Positions 1 through 9,619 of a DNA stretch of 64,000 nucleotides are shown one piece after another; position 1 is the stretch's first letter, and each line of letters starts with the position of its first letter. The notes beneath the pieces were generated by a model that worked only from the letters and a program-made list of their open reading frames with translations, did no database searches and was not told the DNA's origin. The DNA is taken from contig NZ_JAARZJ010000004.1 of NCBI RefSeq assembly GCF_014229245.1, positions 124,001-188,000 on the forward strand, in the 5' to 3' direction. The position numbers and the translations under genes are program-made. Source of the stretch: Listeria farberi (GTDB taxonomy: Bacteria > Bacillota > Bacilli > Lactobacillales > Listeriaceae).

Positions 1-117
1 TTACAAAACCAAATTTTGTATCAGCTTTTACTTAGCAGTGAATTATTTCTTTTCACACTGGTACATTAAAATGAATATCTATTTGAAGGTATTTAGAATT
101 TGAAAATCAGGTGATAA

Positions 118-939
<822 letters not shown>

Positions 940-940
940 T

Positions 941-977
941 AAAAAAGTAGCAGCCTAACTGAGGCTGCTACTTTTTT
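941..977. terminator. bidirectional terminator between yjbH and htpX
   Basis: The stem GTAGCAGCC/GGCTGCTAC has a 7-nt loop and is flanked by A6 and T6 runs, so it works in both directions. The perfect inverted repeat extends to 25 bp (931-955 with 963-987) and covers the stop codons of both genes. Confidence 0.9.
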
Positions 978-978
978 A

Positions 979-1893
979 TTACATATTTTCCAACCGCTCA
1001 ATTCGCGAACTAATCGGCGGGTGAGAATCAAAAATACCTGGTTTATCTTTTTTAGACTTCAATGGTGACGAAAAGTAAATAGACTCACTAGAAGCGCTAA
1101 CTTCTTCCATTTTTTTCGAATCACCGCTAATTTTTTGTAACGCTTGGATAAGACCATCTGGGTTCCGCGTTAATTCAACTGCACTAGCATCAGCCAAGTA
1201 CTCCCTATTTCTAGATAAAGCGAACTGAATCGCTGTAGCAATAATCGGAGCTAAAATAACAAAAATAAGTGCTACAACATAGATAATTACCTGTGCCCCG
1301 CCCCCATTATTATTATCATTTTTTCGGCTATTTCTCCCACCAGTTAAGCTTCCCCAGAAAATCATTCGCATAGCTAAATCGCTAAGAATAGCAATGACAG
1401 CTACTAACGCAATAGAAATTGTTGACAAACGGATATCATAGTTTCTTATATGAGAAACTTCATGCGCAATAACGCCTTCTAATTCATAACGTTCTAAATT
1501 ATCTAGTAATCCTTTAGTGACAGCGACTGCTCCTTTTTCGGGAGTAATACCTGTCGCAAAAGCATTCATACTTAAATCATCGATAATATATACTTTTGGC
1601 ATCGGAATATTAGCGACCATCGCCATACTTTCTACTGTATCCCATAAAACTGGTGCTTGTTCTTTTGATGTGACTCTTTTCGCATGATTCATCGCCATTA
1701 CAACAGAAGAACTACTCATAACCATTATCAAAATATAAAATGCACCAATCACTGCTGCTAATATAAGTCCATTCAGATAATTATTCCAAACAATTATACC
1801 TATAGCAGCGCCAACCATTAGAACGAAAATAAAAAAGCCAATCACGATAAAAACCGTTTTTCGTTTATTTGCTGCAATTTGTTCAAATAGCAT
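979..1893 (-). CDS. htpX: HtpX-family membrane zinc metalloprotease
   Basis: A 304-residue M48B peptidase for membrane-protein quality control. Two N-terminal membrane segments (about residues 12-60) precede the catalytic HEVSH zinc motif at residues 144-148. Further membrane segments lie near 155-180 and 205-225, and the third zinc ligand is in the NREYLAD segment. Length is typical for the family. It follows lemA on the same strand with a 22-nt gap, the common lemA-htpX arrangement, so the two are probably cotranscribed. The ATG is preceded by a GGAGAG ribosome site. Confidence 0.93.
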   Translation of the reverse strand: MLFEQIAANKRKTVFIVIGFFIFVLMVGAAIGIIVWNNYLNGLILAAVIGAFYILIMVMSSSSVVMAMNHAKRVTSKEQAPVLWDTVESMAMVANIPMPKVYIIDDLSMNAFATGITPEKGAVAVTKGLLDNLERYELEGVIAHEVSHIRNYDIRLSTISIALVAVIAILSDLAMRMIFWGSLTGGRNSRKNDNNNGGGAQVIIYVVALIFVILAPIIATAIQFALSRNREYLADASAVELTRNPDGLIQALQKISGDSKKMEEVSASSESIYFSSPLKSKKDKPGIFDSHPPISSRIERLENM

Positions 1894-1915
1894 GATTTCC
1901 GCTCTCCTTCATGGC

Positions 1916-2473
1916 TTAAAACTCTACTTTTGGTGCAACACGTTCTACTTCTGGAATAGAGAGCATTTCACGTTCAGTAAAGTTATGCAGTTTAGCTACA
2001 ATATTTGTTGGTACTGATTGCACTTTGGTGTTGTAAGTCATTACCGTTGTGTTATACAACTGACGTGAATAAGCTACTTTATTCTCCGTAGTAGTTAATT
2101 CATGTTGTAATTCGATGAAAGAAGTATTTGCTTTTAAATCTGGATAAGCTTCTCCTAAAGCAAAAATCGATTTTAATGCCCCACTTAACATATTATCTGC
2201 TTCAATTTGACCTTGACGATTGTCAGCAGGAACTTCCATCATTTTGTTACGAGCTTCAATTACTTGTGTTAGTGTTTCATTTTCATGTTTTGCGTACCCT
2301 TTAACTGTTTCAACTAAGTTAGGAATCAAGTCAAATCTACGTTTTAGTTGTACGTCAATTTGTGCCCAAGTTTCATCAACACGGTTACGGTATTTTACAA
2401 GGCTGTTGTATAGTCCAAAATAAATTAATACTAAAATAACCACAACAGCGATAGCAATAATCCATCCTATCAT
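1916..2473 (-). CDS. lemA: LemA family protein
   Basis: A 185-residue membrane-anchored coiled-coil protein. One N-terminal membrane segment (residues 3-22) is followed by the conserved LemA core (YNSLVKYRNRVDETWAQIDVQLKRR and the RLDLIPNLVETVKGY-type block). The start is set at the ATG beginning MIGW, because a GGAGGAG ribosome site lies just upstream; a longer reading with five Arg/Leu residues runs through that site. It is first in a two-gene operon with htpX. Its biochemical function is not established. Confidence 0.9.
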   Translation of the reverse strand: MIGWIIAIAVVVILVLIYFGLYNSLVKYRNRVDETWAQIDVQLKRRFDLIPNLVETVKGYAKHENETLTQVIEARNKMMEVPADNRQGQIEADNMLSGALKSIFALGEAYPDLKANTSFIELQHELTTTENKVAYSRQLYNTTVMTYNTKVQSVPTNIVAKLHNFTEREMLSIPEVERVAPKVEF

Positions 2474-2505
2474 AATTAATCTCCTCCTTCTCATGTAGTA
2501 AATCT

Positions 2506-2535
2506 ATTATACCTTACTTAGGGAGTACATGACAA
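2506..2535 (-). promoter_or_regulatory. sigma-A promoter of lemA-htpX
   Basis: Minus-strand TTGTCA, an 18-nt spacer, then TATAAT, about 30 nt upstream of the lemA start codon. Confidence 0.6.
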
Positions 2536-2555
2536 TCCTCCTACAGAATGAGATT

Positions 2556-3782
2556 CTATTTTTTCTTCCGCATAAAATAAAACGGCTTCACAGGCTTATC
2601 TACTACCATTTTTATCGTCATCATCGCATTAGGAGCACGGTCAATTTCCTCTCCATTTTCATTCCAGAGTGCTTTTACAACCTGTTTAAAACCAGTATCT
2701 CCCGGTCCATAAAATTCAATTTCTTCACCAACGCCAAAATTATTTCGTTGTTGCAATGTAGCCATTTTCGTTTCTTCATCATATTCAAGCACTTGAGCGG
2801 CAAAGGCATATTGAGGAATTTTCCGAGTTTTTCCAAATAATTGCTCGTCCTCCGTTGGTTCTTTATAGAAAAAACCTGTAGATAATTCGCGCTGAGCAAC
2901 TTTCCATAATTCTTCTTCCCATGCAGGATCAAATACGTAATTCTCTGGGTTCGCGCAATATGCGTCTACCGCACGACGATAAACACTTGCTACGGTAGAA
3001 ACATAATGAATTGATTTCATTCTGCCTTCGATTTTCAAACTATCTACCCCAGCATTAACCATATCTGGAATATATTTAATCATAGATAGATCTACAGCAC
3101 TCATTGAAAAAGGCTCTTCATCTGTATCCACTAAGTTTTTCGAAACACCATTATCAATTTCGAATAAATCATATTTCCAGCGACAACTTTGGGCACATCC
3201 TCCGCGGTTCGCATCACGGTTCGCCATATGATTCGATAAGGTACAACGCCCGGAATAAGAAATACACATTGCGCCATGAATAAATGCTTCCATTTCGACA
3301 TCCGTTTTTTCACCAATTTCTTGAATTTCTTGCATGCTAACTTCTCGTGCAAGTACAACACGCTCTAGTCCTTGTTTTTTCCAAAATTCTAGTGTTTTAT
3401 AGTTTGTTGCCGAAGCTTGTGTGGATAAATGAACTGGTAGACCCGGTGCATCTTGAAAACAAATACTAATTAGCGCTGGGTCCGAAACAATAACTGCATC
3501 GATACCGATATCGCGAAGTGTACGGAAAAATTCACCCGCACCTTCAGTATCACCAGCATGTGCAACCATATTTGCCGCAACATACACTTTTGCATTTCGT
3601 TCATGTGCAAAAGCGATGCCTTCTTTCATTTCTTCAAAACTAAAATTACCTGCACGTGACCTAAGTCCAAAAGCTTGGCCACCAATATATACAGCGTCCG
3701 CACCGTAACGAATCGCAATTTTTAATTTTTCTAAGTTACCAGCCGGAGCTAGCACTTCTGGTTTTTTTAATACTTTAGTCAT
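2556..3782 (-). CDS. U32-family tRNA hydroxylation protein TrhP2-like
   Basis: A 408-residue U32 protein, long annotated as a collagenase-like peptidase. Bacterial relatives (E. coli TrhP/YegQ, B. subtilis YrrO/TrhP2) are needed for 5-hydroxyuridine at the tRNA wobble position. Visible features are the N-terminal VLAPAGNLEKLKIAIRYGADAVYIGG signature, a TIM-barrel-like body, and the family cysteine cluster around GAMCISYSGRCTLSNHMANRDANRGGCAQSCRW (about residues 168-202), suggesting an Fe-S site. It lies 13 nt after a shorter paralogue, the same pairing as yrrN-yrrO. The tRNA role is inferred from homology. Confidence 0.85.
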   Translation of the reverse strand: MTKVLKKPEVLAPAGNLEKLKIAIRYGADAVYIGGQAFGLRSRAGNFSFEEMKEGIAFAHERNAKVYVAANMVAHAGDTEGAGEFFRTLRDIGIDAVIVSDPALISICFQDAPGLPVHLSTQASATNYKTLEFWKKQGLERVVLAREVSMQEIQEIGEKTDVEMEAFIHGAMCISYSGRCTLSNHMANRDANRGGCAQSCRWKYDLFEIDNGVSKNLVDTDEEPFSMSAVDLSMIKYIPDMVNAGVDSLKIEGRMKSIHYVSTVASVYRRAVDAYCANPENYVFDPAWEEELWKVAQRELSTGFFYKEPTEDEQLFGKTRKIPQYAFAAQVLEYDEETKMATLQQRNNFGVGEEIEFYGPGDTGFKQVVKALWNENGEEIDRAPNAMMTIKMVVDKPVKPFYFMRKKK

Positions 3783-3795
3783 TATGCTATTCCCC

Positions 3796-4704
3796 CTACT
3801 TCACATCATCCGGATTTTTCAAATAGAATCCAGCATCTAGTTTTCTAGTTTTAGGCTGCAATTCCGTTAATTTATTCACAAAATACTCCGCAACAAATTG
3901 ACCTTGAATTACAGCCTCTTTCGCTTCAACTAATAGCGATGCGATTTGAACAAAATTATCCGATTCTGCAAGAACTCCATCTAGTTTCCAAGTTTTTAAC
4001 CCAGCTTCATATAAGTCTGCTAAATAAGGGACAAGTGAAACATCTTCAGAAGCAAAAATATGTGTTCCGGAATCATCCTCATAAATTGGTAATTGACTTG
4101 TTTCATCATTAGGTTCACGTAAATAAAGGCCACGTTCTTTCGAGGTATCATCTTCCTTTTCGACAATACGCTCATAATTCGTTACAAGTTTACGTTTGGA
4201 TTGGTGGATGCATGTTGGTCCGTAAACCAGAACTTCTACTGGAATTGGGAGACTTTTAGCAATGGCTTTTATCTCACCTTCTGTTAATTCTCTGGCAAGT
4301 ACTGCTCCAACTGCTCCTTGTTTTTCCCAAAATGAAATTTGTTCTGCGCTAGTAACAAATGTTTGGGCATCATAAATGAAAGGTATCGGTCGAGCCATTT
4401 CACTTAGGAGCATAATCGCACCAGGATCACCACATGCAATTGCATCTACTTTCATTTCAGAAAGCTGTTCTAAAAATGCTGGTAGCTCTTCCATATGTTC
4501 GTTGTGCATCAACGAATTTACAGCTACGGTTACTTTTTTCTTTTCTTGATGTGCTAAATGAACTATTTCACGTAATTCTTCGACAGAAAAGGAATGAGGT
4601 AATCTTAAACCAAATTGGCTGTTACCTATATATAATCTGTCTACCCCCGCGCGAAGCAATTGTTCAGCTTGCCTAATTGAATCTGCTGTCGCTATGATTT
4701 CCAT
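3796..4704 (-). CDS. U32-family tRNA hydroxylation protein TrhP1-like
   Basis: A 302-residue U32 protein, shorter than its downstream neighbour and matching the YrrN/TrhP1 type. The N-terminus (IATADSIRQAEQLLRAGVDRLYIG) is the degenerate version of the U32 signature. Only one cysteine remains in the region where the partner has its cluster (GPTCIHQ), so it is likely the accessory subunit. The start is the ATG of MEII, preceded by GAGGAG; an upstream in-frame ATG lacks a ribosome site. Likely cotranscribed with the TrhP2-like gene. Confidence 0.82.
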   Translation of the reverse strand: MEIIATADSIRQAEQLLRAGVDRLYIGNSQFGLRLPHSFSVEELREIVHLAHQEKKKVTVAVNSLMHNEHMEELPAFLEQLSEMKVDAIACGDPGAIMLLSEMARPIPFIYDAQTFVTSAEQISFWEKQGAVGAVLARELTEGEIKAIAKSLPIPVEVLVYGPTCIHQSKRKLVTNYERIVEKEDDTSKERGLYLREPNDETSQLPIYEDDSGTHIFASEDVSLVPYLADLYEAGLKTWKLDGVLAESDNFVQIASLLVEAKEAVIQGQFVAEYFVNKLTELQPKTRKLDAGFYLKNPDDVK

Positions 4705-4787
4705 GTTTTTCTCCTCTTTTCTACTAAAAACGTTACTTGATAAATGTATCACAAGAAGACTTGTTACTCAATAAGAATTTTGACATA

Positions 4788-4819
4788 AAAAAAGAGACTA
4801 GCCTATGCAGCTAATCTCT
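4788..4819 (-). terminator. intrinsic terminator of tagO
   Basis: The hairpin AGAGATTAGC/GCTAGTCTCT (one mismatch) is followed by T7 on the minus strand and begins at the tagO stop codon. Confidence 0.8.
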
Positions 4820-5873
4820 AATCTATTTTGTCTTCTTTTGTAATCTTAAATAAATTTAATAATGGTCGATAAGTGCTTCCTACTAAACCAAGTGTTTCGA
4901 TAAGCACCTCAATTAAAATTAAAAGTACACCAATTAATATCATCGAGCCCCATAGCGTTGACATAGTAAAAATGAAAGCAAATAAGGAAAATAGTGCTGC
5001 AATCGCGTAAATTAATATGACTGTTTGCCGATGTGTAAAACCTAATCGGAGTAAACAATGATGTAAGTGAGATTTATCTGCCATAGCAATAGGTTGTTTT
5101 GTAACCATACGGCGCACAATAGCAAAAACCGTATCAGAAATTGGTACTCCTAAAATCAAAATCGGTACAATTAAAGAAATAAAAGTGACGTTTTTAAAGC
5201 CCATGATAGAAAGTACCGCAATAATGAAACCTAAGAAAAGCGCTCCTGTGTCTCCCATAAATATTTTAGCAGGATTGAAATTATATGGTAAGAATCCAAG
5301 AGTTCCAGCAATTAAAACGCTAGCAATCATAATAACAAGTGCATCTCCCATAATAAACGCCATTCCTAAAATTGTCAGTAAAGCAATAGTGGAAACACCA
5401 GCAGCCAATCCGTCAAGGCCATCAATTAGATTGATTGCATTCGTAATTGCTACAATCCAAATAATCGTGAGTGGAATACTTAAAATGCCAAAATGAATTT
5501 CTCCACCAAAGGGTAGATTTATAAAATCAATACTAATATCGCCCCAGAATACAATAATAAAAGCAGCGACAATTTGGCCAATTAATTTATATCTTGCCTT
5601 AAATTCCATAATATCATCTAACAGGCCAGTTATAACCATTACAAGTGCTGCAATCAATAAAGGCCATAAGAATTCATTTTCAATTGGAAGTAAAAATAAA
5701 CCAATGGCAAAACTCATAAAAATCGCTAAGCCACCCAAACTAGGAATCGGCTTCACATTAATGCGTCGCTGATCGGGTTTATCAGTAATATCAAAATACA
5801 GTGCTATCTTTCGAATTAGCGGTGTAAGTAACACGGACGCACCAAAACATATAAAAATTATCATCCAGCTCAT
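4818..5873 (-). CDS. tagO: undecaprenyl-phosphate GlcNAc-1-phosphate transferase TagO
   Basis: A 351-residue polytopic enzyme transferring GlcNAc-1-P to undecaprenyl phosphate, the first step of wall teichoic acid synthesis. The MraY/WecA signatures are present: the LLDDIMEFKARYKLIGQ loop, the NAINLIDGLDGLAAG catalytic loop, and the C-terminal KSHLHHCLLRLG histidine motif. About ten membrane segments can be read. The start is placed at MSW, with a GGGGAGG ribosome site 7 nt upstream. It stands alone between a good promoter and its own terminator. Confidence 0.92.
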   Translation of the reverse strand: MSWMIIFICFGASVLLTPLIRKIALYFDITDKPDQRRINVKPIPSLGGLAIFMSFAIGLFLLPIENEFLWPLLIAALVMVITGLLDDIMEFKARYKLIGQIVAAFIIVFWGDISIDFINLPFGGEIHFGILSIPLTIIWIVAITNAINLIDGLDGLAAGVSTIALLTILGMAFIMGDALVIMIASVLIAGTLGFLPYNFNPAKIFMGDTGALFLGFIIAVLSIMGFKNVTFISLIVPILILGVPISDTVFAIVRRMVTKQPIAMADKSHLHHCLLRLGFTHRQTVILIYAIAALFSLFAFIFTMSTLWGSMILIGVLLILIEVLIETLGLVGSTYRPLLNLFKITKEDKID

Positions 5874-5907
5874 GGTTAGTCCTCCCCGCAAATTTTTTAC
5901 TCATCTC

Positions 5908-5936
5908 ATTATACTTTTTTATTTGCAAAAAGACAA
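5908..5936 (-). promoter_or_regulatory. sigma-A promoter of tagO
   Basis: Minus-strand TTGTCT, a 17-nt spacer and TATAAT, placing transcription start about 30 nt before the start codon. Confidence 0.7.
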
Positions 5937-5951
5937 CGAAAATCATTACGC

Positions 5952-5990
5952 AAAAAAAGCTTAAAGCGCACCTACTCCGCCTCAAGCTTT
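5952..5990 (-). terminator. terminator of nagA-nagB-nagR operon
   Basis: A 12-bp stem (AAGCTTGAGGCG with CGCTTTAAGCTT, two G-U pairs) followed by a T-run on the minus strand, just after the GntR gene. Confidence 0.85.
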
Positions 5991-5995
5991 TTATT

Positions 5996-6718
5996 TTATT
6001 GTTTAATCCTAGCTACAAATTGAAATCTACTACCTACATACTGGGAACGCGTAAATTCAAATGGTCGACCGTCTTCTAACGTTGTAATCTGCCGAAGTTT
6101 CATAACCGGTGAGCCGAGTTTCACATCTAGATATGGCGCAATTTTTTCTGATACTAAAGAAGCTTCCATGATTTGTTCTGCTTCTCCAATTGGTTGACCA
6201 AGTTTTAATTCAATGGCTTTATAAAGGGAATCCATAATGTCTTCCTTTGTAAGCAGTGAAGCAATTTTTTCTGGAATAGCAGCAACTTCATAAAGAATTG
6301 GTACGCGGTCACCGTAACGAATCCGCTCAATCTTCATTACATTGCTGTTTTCAGGCAGTTGCAGTGCCTCTTGTTCTTGCGTACTTGCCGGACGGATGCC
6401 ATACGATACGATTCGCGTAGAAGGAACTTTTCCCTCTTGTAACATCAAATTCGTAAAACTCGTAACCGCTTCAAGCCGTTCCGTTAATTTCTTTTCCGCA
6501 ATAAAAGTTCCTGCGCCAACACGTCGTTGCAAAATATTATCATCCACTAGCCCTTGAATGGCTTGTCTTACAGTCATTCGGCTAACATGAAACATTTCCG
6601 CAAGTTGACGCTCGGCTGGAATGGATGTCCCTACTTTCCAGACGCCATCTTCCATTTTCTTTTTAATTTCACTTTGAATCTGAATGTAAATCGGTATTCC
6701 TGATTGTTTATCGATCAT
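5996..6718 (-). CDS. nagR: GntR/HutC-family amino-sugar regulator NagR
   Basis: A 240-residue transcription regulator. A GntR winged helix (residues 10-75, GTSIPAERQLAEMFHVSRMTVRQAIQGLV) precedes a UTRA/HutC effector domain (80-238). The match is to the NagR/YvoA/DasR group that senses GlcN-6-P or GlcNAc-6-P. It is the last gene of nagA-nagB-nagR, 15 nt after nagB. A dre-like operator lies upstream of nagA (8609-8624), so it probably represses its own operon. The ATG has a GGGCGGG-type upstream site. Confidence 0.88.
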   Translation of the reverse strand: MIDKQSGIPIYIQIQSEIKKKMEDGVWKVGTSIPAERQLAEMFHVSRMTVRQAIQGLVDDNILQRRVGAGTFIAEKKLTERLEAVTSFTNLMLQEGKVPSTRIVSYGIRPASTQEQEALQLPENSNVMKIERIRYGDRVPILYEVAAIPEKIASLLTKEDIMDSLYKAIELKLGQPIGEAEQIMEASLVSEKIAPYLDVKLGSPVMKLRQITTLEDGRPFEFTRSQYVGSRFQFVARIKQ

Positions 6719-6733
6719 TTTCCCGCCCTCTTC

Positions 6734-7438
6734 TTATAGAAGTGACGCCGCCTCGTTGTCAAGAATCACAGTAACGTCTGGATGATTTTGAAGTACAGAA
6801 GCAGGACAATTCACATCTACAGGTCCTTTAATAGTTTCTTTGATTGCTTGTGCTTTGTTTTCACCAAAAGCAAGTAGGATAATTTTCTTTGCATTCATGA
6901 TTGATTTAATTCCCATAGAATAAGCATGAGTTGGAACATCTTCTTCTCTTTCGAAAAAGCGTTTGTTTGCTTCACGAGTAGAATCTGTTAAAACGACTTT
7001 GTGTGTTAACGAATCAAAAGAAGTTCCTGGTTCGTTAAAACCAATGTGGCCATTTGTTCCAATTCCAAGCACTTGAATATCAATTGGGTGCTCAGACAAA
7101 ATTTCTTCATAACGTGCGCATTCTGCTTCTGCATCCGTCGCTTCTCCGTTTGGTAAGAAACTTTCTTTAAATGCTTTTTTAGAGAATAACAATTCGTTCA
7201 TATAGTAATGATAACTGTTTGGGTCCTCTGCTGCAAGGCCTACATATTCATCTAGGTTAGTTGTTGTTACATTTTTTGTGTCAACGTCGCTTTTTACAAG
7301 CTCGGCATATAATGTTTCTGGTGTACTACCTGTCGCTAGACCAAGTGTGTTTACTTCACCTGATGTGATGCCTTTTTCAATGATTTCTAATGCTTTTTTG
7401 GATCCTGCTAATTTATTTTCTGTTGTGATAAGTTGCAT
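6734..7438 (-). CDS. nagB: glucosamine-6-phosphate deaminase NagB
   Basis: A 234-residue enzyme converting GlcN-6-P to fructose-6-P plus ammonia. Family motifs are visible: LGLATGSTPETLY near residue 36, the TTNLDEYVGL segment with the catalytic Asp, and GIGTNGHIGFNEPG with the ring-opening His. Length equals the short Bacillus-type NagB without the E. coli allosteric extension. It is the middle gene of the operon, 15 nt from both neighbours. Confidence 0.95.
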   Translation of the reverse strand: MQLITTENKLAGSKKALEIIEKGITSGEVNTLGLATGSTPETLYAELVKSDVDTKNVTTTNLDEYVGLAAEDPNSYHYYMNELLFSKKAFKESFLPNGEATDAEAECARYEEILSEHPIDIQVLGIGTNGHIGFNEPGTSFDSLTHKVVLTDSTREANKRFFEREEDVPTHAYSMGIKSIMNAKKIILLAFGENKAQAIKETIKGPVDVNCPASVLQNHPDVTVILDNEAASLL

Positions 7439-7453
7439 TTTATTATCTTCCTC

Positions 7454-8587
7454 TCAAGAATGTTTTTTTCCGAATGAATAGGTTGCTGTAATGTGTAAAT
7501 CTTCATCTAATAAGTTGAAATCAGCATCCTTACCAGCTTCGATTCCACCTTTTTGCGTTAAATTAAATTCACGTGCTTGGTTTCCAGAAGACATAAGAAC
7601 TGCCTCTTCCACCGAGCATCCAGTAAATTTAATCATATTGCGGAAACCGTCGTCATAAGTAAGTACACTTCCAGCTAACGTTCCGTCTTCTAAACGAGCT
7701 TGTTTGTCTTTCACGATAACAGTTTGGCCGCCAAGTTCTGATTTTCCTTCTGGCATCCCTTTTGCTCGCATGGAGTCAGTGATGATACATAAATGTTCTG
7801 GTCCTTTCATTTGATAGGCTAATTTCACCATATCAGGATGAACGTGAATACCATCAACGATAAGTTCTGCATTAATTCCGCGTTCTAACAAAACATGACC
7901 TGGAACGCCTGGCTCACGGTGCGTCATACGGTGGCATGCATTATATAAATGAGTCGCATGTGTCGCTTTACTTGTTTTCAAGTGTTCGCGTACATCATTA
8001 GAGTGACCAATACTTGGAACAACTCCTAGTTCAAAACACAAATTTTCAAAATCAGCTGAAGTATCGTGTTCTGGTGCATATGTTACTAATTTAATTAAAC
8101 CACCAGAAATATCAAACCACTTTTTGAAAAGCTCCAAATCAGGTGCTTGAATGTATTCTTCTGGTTGCGCTCCTTTGAAAACTTTAGATACAAATGGACC
8201 TTCCAAATGGATCCCGCCAATAACAGGTTCAGTTTTAGCAACTTCATGGATAACTTTCAAAGCTTTTTCAATATTTTCATGTGATTGCGTCATCGTTGTT
8301 GGGAAATAAGTAGTGATACCTTCATTTAGCATACCGTTCACTTGTTTTCTAAGCGCTTCTGGATCAGCATCCATTGCGTCAAAACTATAACCACCATGGG
8401 AATGAACATCAATGAAACCAGGAACAAGTTTTTGTCCTTTTGCATCGATTACTTCTTCTGCTTTTTCTGCTTGAAAATCAGTCATGGAGCCAACTTCTAA
8501 AATTTGTTTATCAAATCGTACAAAAGCATTTTCTAGAACACCTTTACCAGTATAAATTGTAGCGTTAGTAATTACTTTATTAGCCAT
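7454..8587 (-). CDS. nagA: N-acetylglucosamine-6-phosphate deacetylase NagA
   Basis: A 377-residue amidohydrolase removing acetate from GlcNAc-6-P. Visible are the metal site motif DVHSHGGYSFD, GGIHLEGPFVS, SIGHSND, THLYNACHRMTHREPG and the catalytic Asp in ITDSMRAKGMPEG. The start is set at MANKV, with a GAGGAGG ribosome site 8 nt upstream; a six-residue longer reading starts inside that site. It is first in the operon with nagB and nagR, giving recycling of cell-wall amino sugars to glycolysis. Confidence 0.94.
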   Translation of the reverse strand: MANKVITNATIYTGKGVLENAFVRFDKQILEVGSMTDFQAEKAEEVIDAKGQKLVPGFIDVHSHGGYSFDAMDADPEALRKQVNGMLNEGITTYFPTTMTQSHENIEKALKVIHEVAKTEPVIGGIHLEGPFVSKVFKGAQPEEYIQAPDLELFKKWFDISGGLIKLVTYAPEHDTSADFENLCFELGVVPSIGHSNDVREHLKTSKATHATHLYNACHRMTHREPGVPGHVLLERGINAELIVDGIHVHPDMVKLAYQMKGPEHLCIITDSMRAKGMPEGKSELGGQTVIVKDKQARLEDGTLAGSVLTYDDGFRNMIKFTGCSVEEAVLMSSGNQAREFNLTQKGGIEAGKDADFNLLDEDLHITATYSFGKKHS

Positions 8588-8608
8588 TACGTATTGCCTC
8601 CTCATTAA

Positions 8609-8624
8609 ATCGGTCTATACCAAT
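8609..8624 (-). promoter_or_regulatory. dre-type NagR operator
   Basis: The near-perfect inverted repeat ATTGGTATAGACCGAT lies between the -10 box and the nagA ribosome site. It matches the dre sites bound by NagR/YvoA/DasR regulators, one of which is encoded at the end of this operon. Confidence 0.75.
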
Positions 8625-8625
8625 T

Positions 8626-8653
8626 ATTATAGCATGTATCCATTAAAATGCAA
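8626..8653 (-). promoter_or_regulatory. sigma-A promoter of nagABR
   Basis: TTGCAT, a 16-nt spacer and TATAAT on the minus strand; the dre operator begins 1 nt downstream of the -10 box. Confidence 0.7.
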
Positions 8654-8693
8654 CTTATCTTTTCCTATTTACCCGAAAAAATGTAAAGTAACC

Positions 8694-8725
8694 AAAAAAC
8701 ACATAGCTCACAGAAAAGCTATGTG
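8694..8725 (-). terminator. second (distal) terminator after the lia-like pair
   Basis: The hairpin CACATAGCT/AGCTATGTG with an 8-nt loop is followed by T6 on the minus strand. Confidence 0.8.
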
Positions 8726-8728
8726 CAT

Positions 8729-8764
8729 AAAAAAACGCAGAATACAGATTCTGCGTTTTTTGTT
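8729..8764 (-). terminator. first (proximal) terminator after the lia-like pair
   Basis: The stem AAAAACGCAGAAT/ATTCTGCGTTTTT with a 4-nt loop and flanking T-run lies directly after the stop codon. With the hairpin at 8694 it forms a tandem terminator. Confidence 0.88.
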
Positions 8765-9604
8765 TTATTTGTCTTTGTCTTCTTCTTTTTTCTCTAATTC
8801 TGGAATAAGCACTTCTTTTTCTTCTTTTGGTTCCTCTTTAGCAGCTTCTTTTTCCAATTCATTTAGCTGATCTTCAATGGAAGCTCTTTCTGGTTTCTTG
8901 AAATTTTGTTTTTCTCGTTCAATAATTTCATCCACCATTGTTGTAAAGTTTTGTGCTTTATCTTTAATAATCTCTTTGCTTTTCTTTGTTTTCTTTTCTA
9001 GTTCATCCATTAAATCATCGAAGGATTGGGAAAGTTCTTTGCTCATATCCGCTTTCTTTTCAGCTTCTTCAGCTAAATCGCGTTGTTTTTGAGCTTCATG
9101 ATAATCGTTTACACTACCCCAGCTCATATCATGGATAACTTTGTCCATTTTTTCCGAAGTTTCTGTAGCATTTTTTTCAGCCATTTCAGCTAAATGTTGT
9201 GTTTTAAGATTTTTCCATTTTAAACGCATTTCGTGCATGCGTAGTTCTAATTTTTCAAGTTGTTCAGAAGCTTGATCATAATGAGATTTAGTTGATTTTA
9301 ATTGTTCTTCATATTGAGCTACTTCTTCTAATGCAAACTCAGCTAACTTAGTTTCACCAGCTTCTTTTGCAATTTCAGCTTGACGACGACGTTTTTCAAC
9401 ATAAACTTCCATTTCTTTATATTCTTTATAGAAAAGAGATTTTAGCTCACGTTGTTTTTCTACCATACGTTCTGCATCTTTCATTTCTTGTTTTGTTTTA
9501 TCCATATAGTAACTTACTGAATTGCGACGTTTTTCTTCACGTTTTTCGATTTTTTCACTAACTTCTTTATTCCATTGTTTCATTTTTTCAAAAAGGTTTG
9601 CCAT
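8765..9604 (-). CDS. PspA/LiaH-like coiled-coil envelope-stress protein
   Basis: A 279-residue, almost wholly charged coiled-coil protein with no membrane segment. The central part (about residues 25-160, with AEIAKEAGETKLAEFALEEVAQYEEQL) has the heptad pattern and Ala/Gly-rich turn of the PspA/IM30/LiaH family; the C-terminal tail is very acidic (EEPKEEKE). It is paired with a small membrane protein, as in Bacillus liaI-liaH. I recall this pair as a LiaR target in L. monocytogenes but cannot check that here. Start MANL has a GGAGGAG site 6 nt upstream. Confidence 0.72.
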   Translation of the reverse strand: MANLFEKMKQWNKEVSEKIEKREEKRRNSVSYYMDKTKQEMKDAERMVEKQRELKSLFYKEYKEMEVYVEKRRRQAEIAKEAGETKLAEFALEEVAQYEEQLKSTKSHYDQASEQLEKLELRMHEMRLKWKNLKTQHLAEMAEKNATETSEKMDKVIHDMSWGSVNDYHEAQKQRDLAEEAEKKADMSKELSQSFDDLMDELEKKTKKSKEIIKDKAQNFTTMVDEIIEREKQNFKKPERASIEDQLNELEKEAAKEEPKEEKEVLIPELEKKEEDKDK

Positions 9605-9619
9605 TTTTTTCTCCTCCAA

